Below are positions 1 to 10,900 of a stretch of DNA of 64,000 bases, piece after piece. The notes below the pieces were generated by a model, which searched no databases, was not told the DNA's origin, and saw nothing but the letters and a program-made list of their open reading frames with translations. The stretch's first letter is position 1, and each line of letters begins with the position of its first letter. The stretch spans positions 1,234,001 to 1,298,000 of the forward strand of contig NZ_CP064295.1 in the NCBI RefSeq assembly GCF_015476115.1. The letters are read 5' to 3'. The position numbers and the translations under genes were made by a program. This DNA comes from Aegicerativicinus sediminis (lineage in GTDB: Bacteria > Bacteroidota > Bacteroidia > Flavobacteriales > Flavobacteriaceae).

Positions 1-2479
1 TAGTGTCATTCCGCAATATTCCTCCTAAATCGCCTTCAGGATAATTTCCAGGTTTATCTCCTCCTCCAACATAAAGATCTTGGTCGCCATCATTATCAAA
101 ATCACCGGCAACTGCGACACTTCCATTTGAAAAAGCTTGAGGTAATGCATCATCAGGTGCATGAACAAACTTTCCGTTTCCTAGGTTAATAAAAAGCTTA
201 TCTTTTAATCTAGCTGGTTCCAAAGAAGGTTCACTGCCTCCATTTACAACATATAAATCTTGATCTCCGTCATTGTCCACATCAAGGAAGGCGGAACCTA
301 TGGTTTCAAAAGAAATTCCATAATTCCAGCAATCATCAGTCGACTTCAAATACTTTCCGTTTGCCTGTGATATGTATAATCCATCGGTTTGTCCCAAAGC
401 TCCGCCAATAAAAACATCATCTATACCATCTCCATTTACATCAGCAACGGACATTTTTGAACCCGATCGTGAATTTTGAAATAATGCCAACCTATTAAAC
501 TTAAAGTCCACAAACCTATTTTCATGGTGTTTATAATTTATCCCCGAATTGGTTATTTCTTCAAATATTTTATTTTCGGTACCATGTGCTATGTCCGAAC
601 TTTCAATATTGCCGGAAGAAGACTGGCTAATTTGATGAACCCTGTTTATTGGCACATTATTTTGAATAAAAACTTTACCGTCCGGCCATTGCACTTTAAT
701 AGTTACATTATTGCTGTTTCCTAATCCAAAATAAAGTTCGGGATCAACTGAAGATTGATACCCTCTAATAGGATAATTCTCAGCAAACTGATATAAGGAA
801 TCTGAAACCACCCAAACTTTAGCCCCTATGCCAAATGTATTTTTCGAATCTCCTTCTAATTTTATTTTAATGTAATTGGCTGGAGACTTCTCGTTTAAAT
901 TATTTCGATAAATACCAACTGGATCATTGGTGTTAGAAACAATCAAATCTAAATCGCCATCATTGTCCAAATCGGCGTAAGCAGCTCCCGTTGAAACCGT
1001 CGGTTGGTTAAGACCCCATTTTTTTGTAACATTTTCGAAAGAAAGGCCATCAGTGTTTTTTAGCATATAGTTCGATACTTTTGTGGATGGCATTAAGTTT
1101 ACTAGGTCGAATATTACTTTAGAATATTTTTCCTTGCCTTCCTCCCCAAACAGTTCAACACCTTGGTTTGATGCTTTTTCCATAGCATTATTCACCTCAA
1201 ATTTCATAAAATCTTTATTGGTGTAATCTCTAAGGTATCCATTGGTAATGTATAAATCTTTTTTACCATCCCCATCGAAATCGGCTAACAAAGGAGCCCA
1301 ACTCCAGTCTGTATTTGAAATTCCGGTCAATTGTCCAATTTCACTATATCTAGGGTTACCCTTTGGATCAACCCCCATATTTAATTGGAACATATTCCTC
1401 ATTTGCTGTTTATGATAGCCACTATCAATTGCCAATTGATACCTATCATATTCATCTGGTCCTTTAAGTACTTTTTGCCGGTAGTTGTCTTCCGGTAACA
1501 TATCTAAAGTGATTAAATCTATATGTCCATCATTGTTTATATCTGCAGCATCATTTCCCATTGAAAATTGAGAAATGTGATCAAACGCCATTTTACTTGC
1601 GTCTTTAAAAGTTCCGTCCCCATTATTTAAATAAAGAAAGTCTTGTTCAACATAATCATTAGATACATATATGTCTGGTAAATTGTCTTCATTGAAGTCA
1701 CTGATAGCAACACCAAGACCAAAATTCAAACCACTGCCATGAATTCCAGCTTCTTGGCTTACATTTTTAAATTTACCGTCATCATTACGGAAAAGGGAAT
1801 TACCAAAAAGCGGATGTCGGGTGTTTCTTAGTTTTGTGCTATTGTAAAAAGGCGAGTAATAGTTTTTGGAATGATTTAATAAAAACATATCCAAATCCCC
1901 ATCTAAGTCATAATCGAAAAAGGCCGCCTGGGTACTATAGGTTCCCGCCGCATCAATACCGTATAATTCAGCCTCATCTTTAAAAACAGGCAAACCTTCA
2001 TTGTTATTTCCTTGATTTACAAATAATTGATTTGCCCTTTCTGCATCAGTGCCCAAGCCTGAGTAGCATACATAGATATCCAACAATCCATCTCCATTAA
2101 CATCTGCAACGCTAACCCCTGTCTTCCAGCCTTTTCGACCACCAACTCTAGCAATTTCAGTAACATCTTGAAATTTGAAATTGCCATTATTTAGAAAGAG
2201 TTTGTTTTTAACAGTATTACCTGTCAGATATATGTCCGCTAAGCCATCGCCGTTGAAATCGCCTATGCCCACCCCACTGCCGTTGTACATATATTCATAT
2301 TTCATCACATTAAGGTTTTCTGTTTCTATAACCTCATTTGTGAACTCTACACCTGTATGTTCTGGAGTCATCACTTCAAATAGGGCATTTTCGTCGGATT
2401 CCCCAATTTTATTTCGATCTCCATCACAACCTACAATTAGGATTAGATAAAAGAATAATATGTAATGCGTTTTTCTCAT
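1..2479 (-). CDS. FG-GAP/VCBS-repeat ASPIC/UnbV lipoprotein (CRTAC1-like), 3' end outside the window
   Basis: The reading frame stays open for 826 codons from an ATG at 2479 to the left edge, so the C-terminus is missing. The N-terminus is a lipoprotein signal ending in an ILIVGC lipobox (Cys18), which places the protein on a membrane surface. Behind it come many calcium-binding FG-GAP-type loops of the form DxNxDGxxD (for example GIGDFNGDGLADIY near residue 70), as expected for a seven-bladed beta-propeller. Near positions 690-660 the translation reads VQWPDGK, the hallmark of the ASPIC/UnbV domain. Family members sit beside SusC/SusD pairs in many marine Flavobacteriia, but their biochemical role is not settled; surface glycan or protein binding is an inference. 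It is the third gene of the susC-susD operon, 200 bases after susD. Confidence 0.85.
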   Translation of the reverse strand, partial: MRKTHYILFFYLILIVGCDGDRNKIGESDENALFEVMTPEHTGVEFTNEVIETENLNVMKYEYMYNGSGVGIGDFNGDGLADIYLTGNTVKNKLFLNNGNFKFQDVTEIARVGGRKGWKTGVSVADVNGDGLLDIYVCYSGLGTDAERANQLFVNQGNNNEGLPVFKDEAELYGIDAAGTYSTQAAFFDYDLDGDLDMFLLNHSKNYYSPFYNSTKLRNTRHPLFGNSLFRNDDGKFKNVSQEAGIHGSGLNFGLGVAISDFNEDNLPDIYVSNDYVEQDFLYLNNGDGTFKDASKMAFDHISQFSMGNDAADINNDGHIDLITLDMLPEDNYRQKVLKGPDEYDRYQLAIDSGYHKQQMRNMFQLNMGVDPKGNPRYSEIGQLTGISNTDWSWAPLLADFDGDGKKDLYITNGYLRDYTNKDFMKFEVNNAMEKASNQGVELFGEEGKEKYSKVIFDLVNLMPSTKVSNYMLKNTDGLSFENVTKKWGLNQPTVSTGAAYADLDNDGDLDLIVSNTNDPVGIYRNNLNEKSPANYIKIKLEGDSKNTFGIGAKVWVVSDSLYQFAENYPIRGYQSSVDPELYFGLGNSNNVTIKVQWPDGKVFIQNNVPINRVHQISQSSSGNIESSDIAHGTENKIFEEITNSGINYKHHENRFVDFKFNRLALFQNSRSGSKMSVADVNGDGIDDVFIGGALGQTDGLYISQANGKYLKSTDDCWNYGISFETIGSAFLDVDNDGDQDLYVVNGGSEPSLEPARLKDKLFINLGNGKFVHAPDDALPQAFSNGSVAVAGDFDNDGDQDLYVGGGDKPGNYPEGDLGGILRNDT

Positions 2480-2680
2480 AATTTTCAACCAAACAAATAG
2501 ATTGATTTAAAAATTTGTTTTTAGATAAGCCTAAAGTCTTGAAGATGTTTTAATAGCCTAATAGTTAATCTGGAAATTGTGAAGTGTGATTGTGTTAGGG
2601 TCAGATTAAATCAATATTTTATAACGACTTAATCAACCCCAACAATATCACCTTAACTAACTCAAATTAATTCACGAATA

Positions 2681-4333
2681 TTACCATCCTAATATTTGAT
2701 TTGCCTCAGGATTTTTATCGATTTCATCCTGAGGGATAGGAATTACATTCATTTTTTCAACAAAATCTCTAATCTCATAATTGTGTCTCACTTGGTAAGT
2801 AAATGTTCCATCGGGATTTTTTACTATATCCATAGCTTGCATATCATTATAAACTTGGTTTGCAATTCCCCATCTCCTGATATCAAAATATCGGTGCTCT
2901 TCAAATGCCAATTCTATCCTTCTCTCATTGCGTATCTTTTCTCGCATTTCTGATTGCGATAATCCTGCAGGTAATGAAGGCATATTAACGCTTGGCCTAG
3001 AACGAATAGTGTTAATTGCATCGTACACTGAACCATCGGGGCCAGATGCTTCATTTTGTGCTTCAGCGTAATTTAATAAGACTTCAGCATACCTTATAAA
3101 TATCCAATCCTGATCACTATTTGTGGCATACAACACTAAATCTTCATCGTGGAATTTTCTAAGAAAATATCCTGTCGGTAAAAATCTCCTTACTGGAGAA
3201 TCATTAGAAAGATCAATTAAAACATCACGAAAGGTGGCTCCGTTATAAACTACTGTTGCATAAAAACGCGGATCTAAATTTTTATATGGATCTTGAAGAT
3301 TATATAATGGAGAGTTTTCTTGGGACAAACCATCTGTCATTTCATAGGATCCTACAAAATTTTGAGTTGGCATATTGCCTCCCCATCCACCATCCCCGGT
3401 TGCACCTCTGAAGATATCAGGAGAATTGTAAACATCCCATCCAGCTCCTTGGGTTCCACCACCACCGCTTTGGTGATGTTTATCTGGGTAAGCAAATTTT
3501 TTCGCAAATATTATTTCATTATTGTTCTTATCTAAAAACAATGTACGATAATCTGGATATAAGGAGTATCTTCCATTATTAATAACCATTTTAGATGCCG
3601 CTGCAGATTCAGCCCATCGTTCAGCATACATTAATACTCGACCTTTCAGTGCGTAGGCTGCCCCGGAAGTAGCTCTACCTGCTTCAATTTCTCCCTTTGC
3701 GGGTAGTAATTCAGCGGCTCTATCTAAATCGGCTAGAATAAACTCAACCACATCATCGTAGGAAGCTCTTGGTATAGACAAATCGTCGTCTACTGTAAGA
3801 CTTCTATCAATAAGAGGAACACCTTCATTGCCAGGCTTATAGGCAAATAATCTCAGTAGTTCATGATAGATCATGCCTCTTAGGAAATATACTTGCCCTT
3901 TTAATTCATTTATTATATCCTGATTATTTTCACCTAGTCGGTCCAAATTTTCTAGAGCAACGTTTGTTTTTCTGATAAGCCCATAATAAATGGGCCACAT
4001 ATTACCCCAAGGGATATAGGTTGTATTATAAATCCCTGTTTGCAATAGCTGAGAATGTGTCCATGTCATAGCCACTTCTCCATCATCAGAAGCTCCATCA
4101 TATAAATATAAACCTCTAGCCCAACCATCATAATTTCTATCAAATCCAGACTGCATTTCGCCATATATTCCATTGATAAACTGTTTAGCACCGACTGGAT
4201 CTGTCCAAACGAGTTCTTCATTTAATGAATCCTTTGGAACCTGGTTCAAGATATCATCATCACAGGCCACAATTAAAGTCATACCTAAAAGGATAATTAC
4301 AAATTTTTTCATTTTATTTTTTCTTATTTTCAT
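2681..4333 (-). CDS. SusD/RagB family outer-membrane glycan-binding lipoprotein
   Basis: A 550-residue SusD-like protein. It forms the surface lid of a SusCD importer and binds the incoming oligosaccharide. Visible features are a lipoprotein signal ending in LIVACDDD, N-terminal TPR-like helices (GQVYFLRGMIYHELLRLFA; AYALKGRVLMYAERW) and the typical C-terminal block RNERRIELAFEEHRYFDIRRW followed by IPIPQDEIDKNP. The ATG at 4312 (MKKFVII...) gives a more typical signal peptide and is an alternative start. The gene lies 12 bases after susC and is co-transcribed with it. Its ligand cannot be deduced because no enzyme of this locus is in the window. Confidence 0.95.
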   Translation of the reverse strand: MKIRKNKMKKFVIILLGMTLIVACDDDILNQVPKDSLNEELVWTDPVGAKQFINGIYGEMQSGFDRNYDGWARGLYLYDGASDDGEVAMTWTHSQLLQTGIYNTTYIPWGNMWPIYYGLIRKTNVALENLDRLGENNQDIINELKGQVYFLRGMIYHELLRLFAYKPGNEGVPLIDRSLTVDDDLSIPRASYDDVVEFILADLDRAAELLPAKGEIEAGRATSGAAYALKGRVLMYAERWAESAAASKMVINNGRYSLYPDYRTLFLDKNNNEIIFAKKFAYPDKHHQSGGGGTQGAGWDVYNSPDIFRGATGDGGWGGNMPTQNFVGSYEMTDGLSQENSPLYNLQDPYKNLDPRFYATVVYNGATFRDVLIDLSNDSPVRRFLPTGYFLRKFHDEDLVLYATNSDQDWIFIRYAEVLLNYAEAQNEASGPDGSVYDAINTIRSRPSVNMPSLPAGLSQSEMREKIRNERRIELAFEEHRYFDIRRWGIANQVYNDMQAMDIVKNPDGTFTYQVRHNYEIRDFVEKMNVIPIPQDEIDKNPEANQILGW

Positions 4334-4345
4334 CTTGCTCTATTC

Positions 4346-7300
4346 TTAAAAATTAAAGTCTACCCCAAAATTCCATACTCTCAGTTGAGGATATCCCCAC
4401 CCACGGCCTTGCGCATTTTCTGGGTCAAAATTCTCAATGTCCGTCCAGGTAAATACATTATTGGCGTTTGCATAAATTCGGATGCCTTTAATGAATTTAG
4501 AGTTTAGTTTTTCTACATCTAAATTGTAAGCTAATTCTAAATTTTTTAGCCTTACATAGCTTGCGTCTCTTAACCAATATGATGAACCAGCGTGATTACT
4601 GCCCGCTTCAGGACCATCTATTAAAACCCTCGGTTCACTAGCATCTGTATTGGTAGGTGTCCACCTATCTAGGTTTTGCTTATAAACCCCACTTGTGCCA
4701 AGGAAAAATGGCCATGCAGCCTCTCCGCCATAGCCCTGATAAACATTCGTGGCTCCTTGGAATAAAAAGGATAATTCAAAATTCTTATACTGCACATTGC
4801 CATTAAGACCAAAAATTATTTCAGGCAAATTACTAGATCCAATATACACTCTATCCATGTCATCAATAATACCATCCTCATTAATATCTTTATAACGAAT
4901 ATCTCCTGGAGCATTATTAACTCCTACGAGTGTAGCGGAATTATCAACTTCTTCTTGAGTTTGGAACAAACCTATTGCCTTATATCCAAACTGAGGAAAT
5001 AAAGGTCTACCAGTTAAATATATATTTGGATTTTCTCGTTCTGGCTCATCAATATAAACAACTTTACTTTTGGCGTAGGTGAAATTGGCATTTAGAGAAT
5101 AATTGAAATCTTGTCCTACCCTATTTCTATGACCTAATACCACTTCAAAACCGCTATTATCCACCTCTCCGAAATTTTCCACAGGAAGACCTATCCCTAA
5201 CAAACTAGGAACGGTAAGATCCCTTTGGTCAAGTATATCAGACCTTTGATCATAAAAATAATCGAATGATAGGGATAATAGTCTATTCCATAACGTTAAA
5301 TCCACCCCAACATTTAATTTTTTAACGGTTTCCCAAGTCACATCTGGGCTTGGCAAATTTCCTTCATAAATTGCCGGCTGAACACTGCCATCACCAAATA
5401 CACCATTCCCGCCAGAAAAATAAGATTGCAAATACAAAAACCTGCTTCCGCCTATACGATCATTCCCCAAAACGCCATAAGAACCTCTTACTTTTAAGAA
5501 ATCAATAATTGAGGAATCTTCAAGAAATGGTTCTTTAGAAATTACGTATGCTAAGGATCCTGAAGGAAAGAATCCCCAACGTTTACCAGGTGCAAATTGT
5601 TCAGATCCATCGGCCCTGAAACTCCCCTCTATGATGTATTTCTCATCAAATGTATAATTGAGGCGCCCTACAATACCTTGTCTTCCACCCGAACTAAAAG
5701 AACCCCAATTGGTACTATTTGCGACATCTCCAAAGGCCAATTCATCAATATTCAATGTAAACTGATCCCTATAGGCATTCATAAACTTGTTCTGTTGTTC
5801 AGTCTGAGTATATAATAATAAGGCAGAAACAGCATGCTTATCAAAGATTTGATCGTAATTTAAATGAGCCTCAAGTGTTATAGATTGATTATCTGTATGA
5901 TCCTGGTATAGGTCTTTTTTTCCTTCTGGACCTTCTGTATAAGTTCCGTCAGCATTTCTAGTATAGAAAGGAATTACAGGAAAATTATAATTCTTTACAT
6001 TGATAAAAAATTTGTTGTAGGAGGCGATTCCTTTTATGGAAAGCCCATCAATGGGTAGTTTTTGTACTAATTGAAGACGGCCATTAAAGGTTTGAATGCG
6101 TCTGCTCCTGTAACCATTTTCAGGTACTGCAAGCCATGCAGGACCTGATGAATATGTTCCGTTAGACCATTTAATTGGAATTCGATTTCCAATTGAACCT
6201 ATAGGTGAAGTGGAAATTAACCATCGGAATAATTCAGGGGAGGCTACATTTCTCGTATTTTCATCCCTTCCCGAAATATCAAAAGAAAAGCGTGTTGTTT
6301 CTGTAATATTCGCATCTATGTTCGATCTGAAATTATAACGCTTATGATTATTTGAAGGAACAATACCGTCTTGGTCTAAAAATCCGAATGAGGTAGCAAA
6401 TTGAATTTTTTCTGATCCCCCATTTGCTGTTATCCCATATCTTCTTAAAAGAGGTGCGTCATCAAGAACTGACAACCAGTCACTACTTGGGTGAGTATCT
6501 GGGCTTTCCCCGGAAAGGAACAAATCCAAATCCTGCTGTGTAAATACTGGCTGTTGGCCTTGATTTACTCTTGCCTCATTATATAATTGCGCCCATTCAT
6601 ATGAACCTACCAACTCTGGGTCTTGGATTCTCTCCTGAATTCCTAAACTTGTTGTTACATTAATATCTAGTGCTCCTGTTTTCCCACGTTTAGTAGTTAT
6701 TAAAATAACTCCATTACCTCCTCGAACTCCAAACACAGCAGCGCTGGCAGCATCCTTTAAAACAGAAAGAGATTCTATTTCATTACTGTTAAGTTGAGCA
6801 AAATCACGCGCAGACCTAACAATACCATCTATAACATAAATTGGGGATGCATCATTATACGTTCCAACCCCACGAATGAAAATGTCTGATTGATCTTCCC
6901 CTGGCTCACCAGATCTTTGAACCGCAATAATTCCGGCTGCTTGTCCTACTAAGGTATTACTTAAGTTAGCTGCTGGGCTTGCTTGAATATCTTCAGAATC
7001 AATAATGGAAACCGCTCCGGCAATGTCACTTTTCTTTTGTTGACCATAACCTATTACCACAACCTCATCAAGTTGTCCTAAATTTTCAGCCAAAATAACA
7101 TTAACCGTTGCATTTCCGTTAACCGGCACCTCTTGGGTTACAAAACCTAAATAGCTAAATACTAAGGTGGCATTTGAATCAATGACCAATTCATAATTCC
7201 CATCAAAATCTGTGGCCGCACCATTGGTGGTGCCTTTTTCAAGGACGTTTACCCCTGGGAGCGGCATCTGATCTACTGAAGATGTGACCTTACCACTAAC

Positions 7301-7450
7301 GGTGATTTGTTGTGCATAACTATTAAATGCGACCAGCAAAAATAATCCAATCAACCATTTGAGTAATTTTCCAATTGACTTAGATTTGACTAATTGCAGG
7401 TCTTCACAGGAACAATTCCTAACTTGACTTTCAACAGTAGTTTTTGTCAT
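4346..7450 (-). CDS. SusC/RagA family TonB-linked outer-membrane transporter
   Basis: A 1034-residue TonB-dependent transporter of the SusC type, the barrel that imports oligomers captured by the SusD encoded next. Order of parts: a long basic N-terminus and a signal peptide ending in NSYAQQ (residues 1-48), a carboxypeptidase-regulatory-like domain (about 48-125, with PLPGVNVLEKGT), the SusC signature LDEVVVIGYGQQKK, a plug domain with the block IESLSVLKDAASAAVFGVRGGNGVILITTK, then a 22-strand barrel ending in VWNFGVDFNF. Length and terminal aromatic residue are normal for the family. It is transcribed away from the adjacent HTCS gene, the usual layout when that HTCS controls the operon. Confidence 0.96.
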   Translation of the reverse strand: MTKTTVESQVRNCSCEDLQLVKSKSIGKLLKWLIGLFLLVAFNSYAQQITVSGKVTSSVDQMPLPGVNVLEKGTTNGAATDFDGNYELVIDSNATLVFSYLGFVTQEVPVNGNATVNVILAENLGQLDEVVVIGYGQQKKSDIAGAVSIIDSEDIQASPAANLSNTLVGQAAGIIAVQRSGEPGEDQSDIFIRGVGTYNDASPIYVIDGIVRSARDFAQLNSNEIESLSVLKDAASAAVFGVRGGNGVILITTKRGKTGALDINVTTSLGIQERIQDPELVGSYEWAQLYNEARVNQGQQPVFTQQDLDLFLSGESPDTHPSSDWLSVLDDAPLLRRYGITANGGSEKIQFATSFGFLDQDGIVPSNNHKRYNFRSNIDANITETTRFSFDISGRDENTRNVASPELFRWLISTSPIGSIGNRIPIKWSNGTYSSGPAWLAVPENGYRSRRIQTFNGRLQLVQKLPIDGLSIKGIASYNKFFINVKNYNFPVIPFYTRNADGTYTEGPEGKKDLYQDHTDNQSITLEAHLNYDQIFDKHAVSALLLYTQTEQQNKFMNAYRDQFTLNIDELAFGDVANSTNWGSFSSGGRQGIVGRLNYTFDEKYIIEGSFRADGSEQFAPGKRWGFFPSGSLAYVISKEPFLEDSSIIDFLKVRGSYGVLGNDRIGGSRFLYLQSYFSGGNGVFGDGSVQPAIYEGNLPSPDVTWETVKKLNVGVDLTLWNRLLSLSFDYFYDQRSDILDQRDLTVPSLLGIGLPVENFGEVDNSGFEVVLGHRNRVGQDFNYSLNANFTYAKSKVVYIDEPERENPNIYLTGRPLFPQFGYKAIGLFQTQEEVDNSATLVGVNNAPGDIRYKDINEDGIIDDMDRVYIGSSNLPEIIFGLNGNVQYKNFELSFLFQGATNVYQGYGGEAAWPFFLGTSGVYKQNLDRWTPTNTDASEPRVLIDGPEAGSNHAGSSYWLRDASYVRLKNLELAYNLDVEKLNSKFIKGIRIYANANNVFTWTDIENFDPENAQGRGWGYPQLRVWNFGVDFNF

Positions 7451-7973
7451 TTTTAATGATATTAATTATTAAAGTTTTTCAATTTCCCATCTATACTTTT
7501 ACCTCAAATTAATGTTGAGTAAGGATAGGGGGCTAAAATTTCTAGCTTTGATTTAGATAAAAATCTATCTAACCTTTTTTGGTTAATTAAGCCAAAGGTT
7601 AAGAATTGAACTTTTTATTAATTGTAACGTTTGTGTTCGGTGGAAAAAGGTTTGAAAAAACCACTTCACCGCCTAAAATGAAGTTTGAGCTTAAAATTTT
7701 TTCCATGACTTTTAAATAAAACCTAGTTAGTAATTAAACAATTCAAATTCTTAATTAACCTGTTATTAATTGTCCTATAAAATCGGTAAGACCAGATACT
7801 TAATAGACCGATTATTCAGAGACTGAATTATTCGAATACAATATTCTTAATTTAATGTTAATGAAAAGAGGGGATAATTGTGTAAAATAAGGGGGTAAAT
7901 TGTTCAACTAATTGTAAATTATGGGGCTCCTTAGGGTAATTTTTATATTATTGCCAGTAATTTAATGATTTAA
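7451..7973. other. Divergent control region between susC1 and the HTCS gene
   Basis: This AT-rich 523-base gap holds no gene on either strand. It must carry the promoters of the susC1 operon (minus) and of the HTCS gene (plus). A structured element at 7638-7671 is listed separately. I could not fix a convincing -33/-7 promoter pair by eye. Confidence 0.6.
7638..7671. repeat. Interrupted inverted repeat in the susC1 leader/promoter region
   Basis: An outer arm CGGTG (7638-7642) pairs with CACCG (7667-7671), and an inner arm GGTTT pairs with AAACC around a GAAA tetraloop. It could be a regulator site or an RNA hairpin in the susC1 5' leader about 190 bases before its start. Its function is not known. 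Confidence 0.35.
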
Positions 7974-10900
7974 ATGAAGATTTCACACTTACTCATAATT
8001 TGTGTTTTGCAATGTACCTTTTTGGCTTTTGGGCAAAATTCATCATTAAATCAAAACGCCATTAAACAAGAGTTAAATTTTCATCTTCTCGATATCTCAT
8101 CTGGACTTTCCCACAATTATATAAATGACATTCAAGAAGACTCGTTAGGGTTTATTTGGATTGCTACGTATGATGGATTAAATAGGTATGATGGGCAATC
8201 CTTTAAGCATTTTAAAAATCAATTTAAACGAGACGATTTAAATGCTGGGGAAGAAATTGGTACTTATGAAGGATTAAATAGATATGGAATTAAAAACAAT
8301 AAAGTTCAAAAACCTCAAATTGGAGAATCCTATAATGGAATTTCAAATAACTACATCCAGGATATAGAAATTTCATCAGACAGTCTTTTAATCGCCACAG
8401 ATGCAGGGCTTAATTTCCTTAATTTAAGAAAATCTCAAATCACCTCATTTGATGTTGAAAATGGTCTGTATAGTAATAAAGTAAGCAAAATTATTAATGG
8501 TCCAGAAAATTATGTGGTTATTGGCACATATGGGGGTGGAATTCAATTTTTAGATGCTAGAGGCAATCTAAACAATTTGCAAGAGTTTCTCAAAACACCC
8601 GACAGACTTTCGTCTAATGATATATCCTCAATTCTTATCCAAGGGGAAGAAACTATGTGGGTTGGAACTTTCAACAATGGATTGAACAAAATAAATTTGT
8701 TAAATGGCAGCATTACAACCTTCCATCCAGAAAGTGAATCACCATTAGTTTCATCTGTGGTAAATTCTCTTTACGAAGATCAATTCCATAATCTTTGGAT
8801 TGGCACACGTAATGGTTTACAGGTTATCTCAAAATCTGGTGACAATTTGAATTTTGAATTTTCTAATGGCATTTCTCGTCAAATACAAGAAGAAGATATT
8901 TTATCTTTTCAGGAGGACGGATTAGGAAATCTATGGATTGGAACCCGTAACGGTGGACTCTATATAGTTCGTTTTGATATGCCTCTTAAAAAGGGCCAAA
9001 ATATAGATGTAAAACACTTCCCGCCTAGAAGTGATGGTTTAAGTGTCTTTAACAGAACTGTTTCCGTAATTTTTAGAGACAGTCATGGCAACATGTGGTT
9101 GGGTACACCTACGGGTCTAAATTTTGTAAACCCAAATGGGGAAAAAATTCGATTGTTAAAAAAAAATATTAATGACGAATATTCCTTAAGTCATAATAGG
9201 ATTGGCTCAGTCGCCTTGGCAAGTAAAAATAGGGTTTGGGTTGGAACAGATGGTGGGGGATTAGACCTACTTAATCCTAAAATTGGTGTTGTTGATCATT
9301 TCGAAAGCAAGGATGGGGATCCTAGAACTTTGAGTAATAACTATATTCTTTCCATATATGAAGAAAAACCAAATCGCGTTTGGATTGGCACTTATAGAGG
9401 TGGGTTAAATCTTTTAAACCCTGAAACTGGTTATTGTAAGCACTATTTGGAAGGCTCTACTGATAACGGAAGTGATGTGCGGAAAATTTTTCACGCTAAA
9501 AACGGTATAATTTGGGTTGGCACCAACAGGGGAGGGTTATTTAAGTATTTACCAGAATCAGATCGGTTTCAGTATATTGAAACCTTAGGCAAAATAGATA
9601 TTCGAGACATTGCTGAGGACGGCAATGGAAATTTATGGTTGGCAACTTTTAATTCTGGGCTTATTCGATTTCAGCCAAAAGATGACCTATTTACGTCCTT
9701 TAATCAATCCAATCTAAATGGGATAAATAGCGATGTTATATTCTCCGTACTAATTTTAGAAAATGGAGAAATATTGGCAGGATCTAGGTATGCTGGTCTC
9801 CTAAGGTTTGATCCAAAATCAAATACAGTTTTATCATTAACTGAAGAAGATGGACTTAGCAATAATACTGTAAACAGTCTAGTTCAAGTCGACTCGAGTT
9901 TTGTGTGGATGGGAACTTACAATGGCTTGAATAGGTATAATATAAAAACCGATGAAATTTTAAATATCTCCTCTCTAAATAATATCCAGGAGGGAGAATT
10001 CAATATTGGTGCCGCAACTAAGAATATTGATGGTGTTTTGTTTTTTGGTGGCAATAATGGGTTGAATGTATTTGATTCTAATGATTTTCAAGTCCATGAA
10101 ACTCCTTACCCAATTAGATTCAAAGGATTGAAGGTGCTCAATAAAGAAGTTGGAGTGAGCGACAGTCAAAAAGGAGCTATCCTCAACGAGACTTTATTTT
10201 TTCAGGACGCTATTACGCTTAAACATAACCAAAACACCTTTACTATTGATTATGTAGCAATAAAATACCCAGAGTCCAAAAATTTCTCTTATTCTTACAA
10301 GCTTCAAAATTTTAATGACTTCTGGGTTGAAAACCAATCCTCGGGATCCGCAAATTTCACGGGCGTCCCGCCGGGGGAATATAGTTTTATGGTGAAAACC
10401 GATACAGCCTTTGGGGAACAAAACTCTAAAGTTTTAAATATTACTGTCGTTCCTCCATTTTGGAAAACAATCCCGGCTTATATTTTGTATGCCATTTTAT
10501 TAAGTCTTAGTATATGGGTGGGTGCAAAGTATTATTCTGAAAGGATTAAGCTTAAAAATTCCTTGCTCTTAGAGAAGAATCAAAGGGCTTTAGAACATGA
10601 TTTAAATCAAGAACGTTTTAGGTTTTTCACAGCATTTTCGCATGAATTAAAAACTCCTCTCACCCTAATACTGGCTCCTGTAGAAAATCTGATTTCTAGG
10701 GATTTAAATAAAGAGTTTAAAAAAGAGCTCAAATTCATAGAAAGAAATGCAAAAAGTCTTTACAAATCAATTGATACCCTATTGAAATTCAGAAAGGCGG
10801 AAGAAGGTTTAAGCAGGGCGAATTTGGAGCCCCATGATCTTCCATCTAGATTACGTAGGTGGGTAAAAGGATATGTCCCGCTTGCAAAAGAAAAAAATAT

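Noticed and set aside
524-724. Plus-strand frame inside the FG-GAP lipoprotein gene
   Set aside because: Shadow of the long minus-strand frame, no ribosome site, no recognisable domain.
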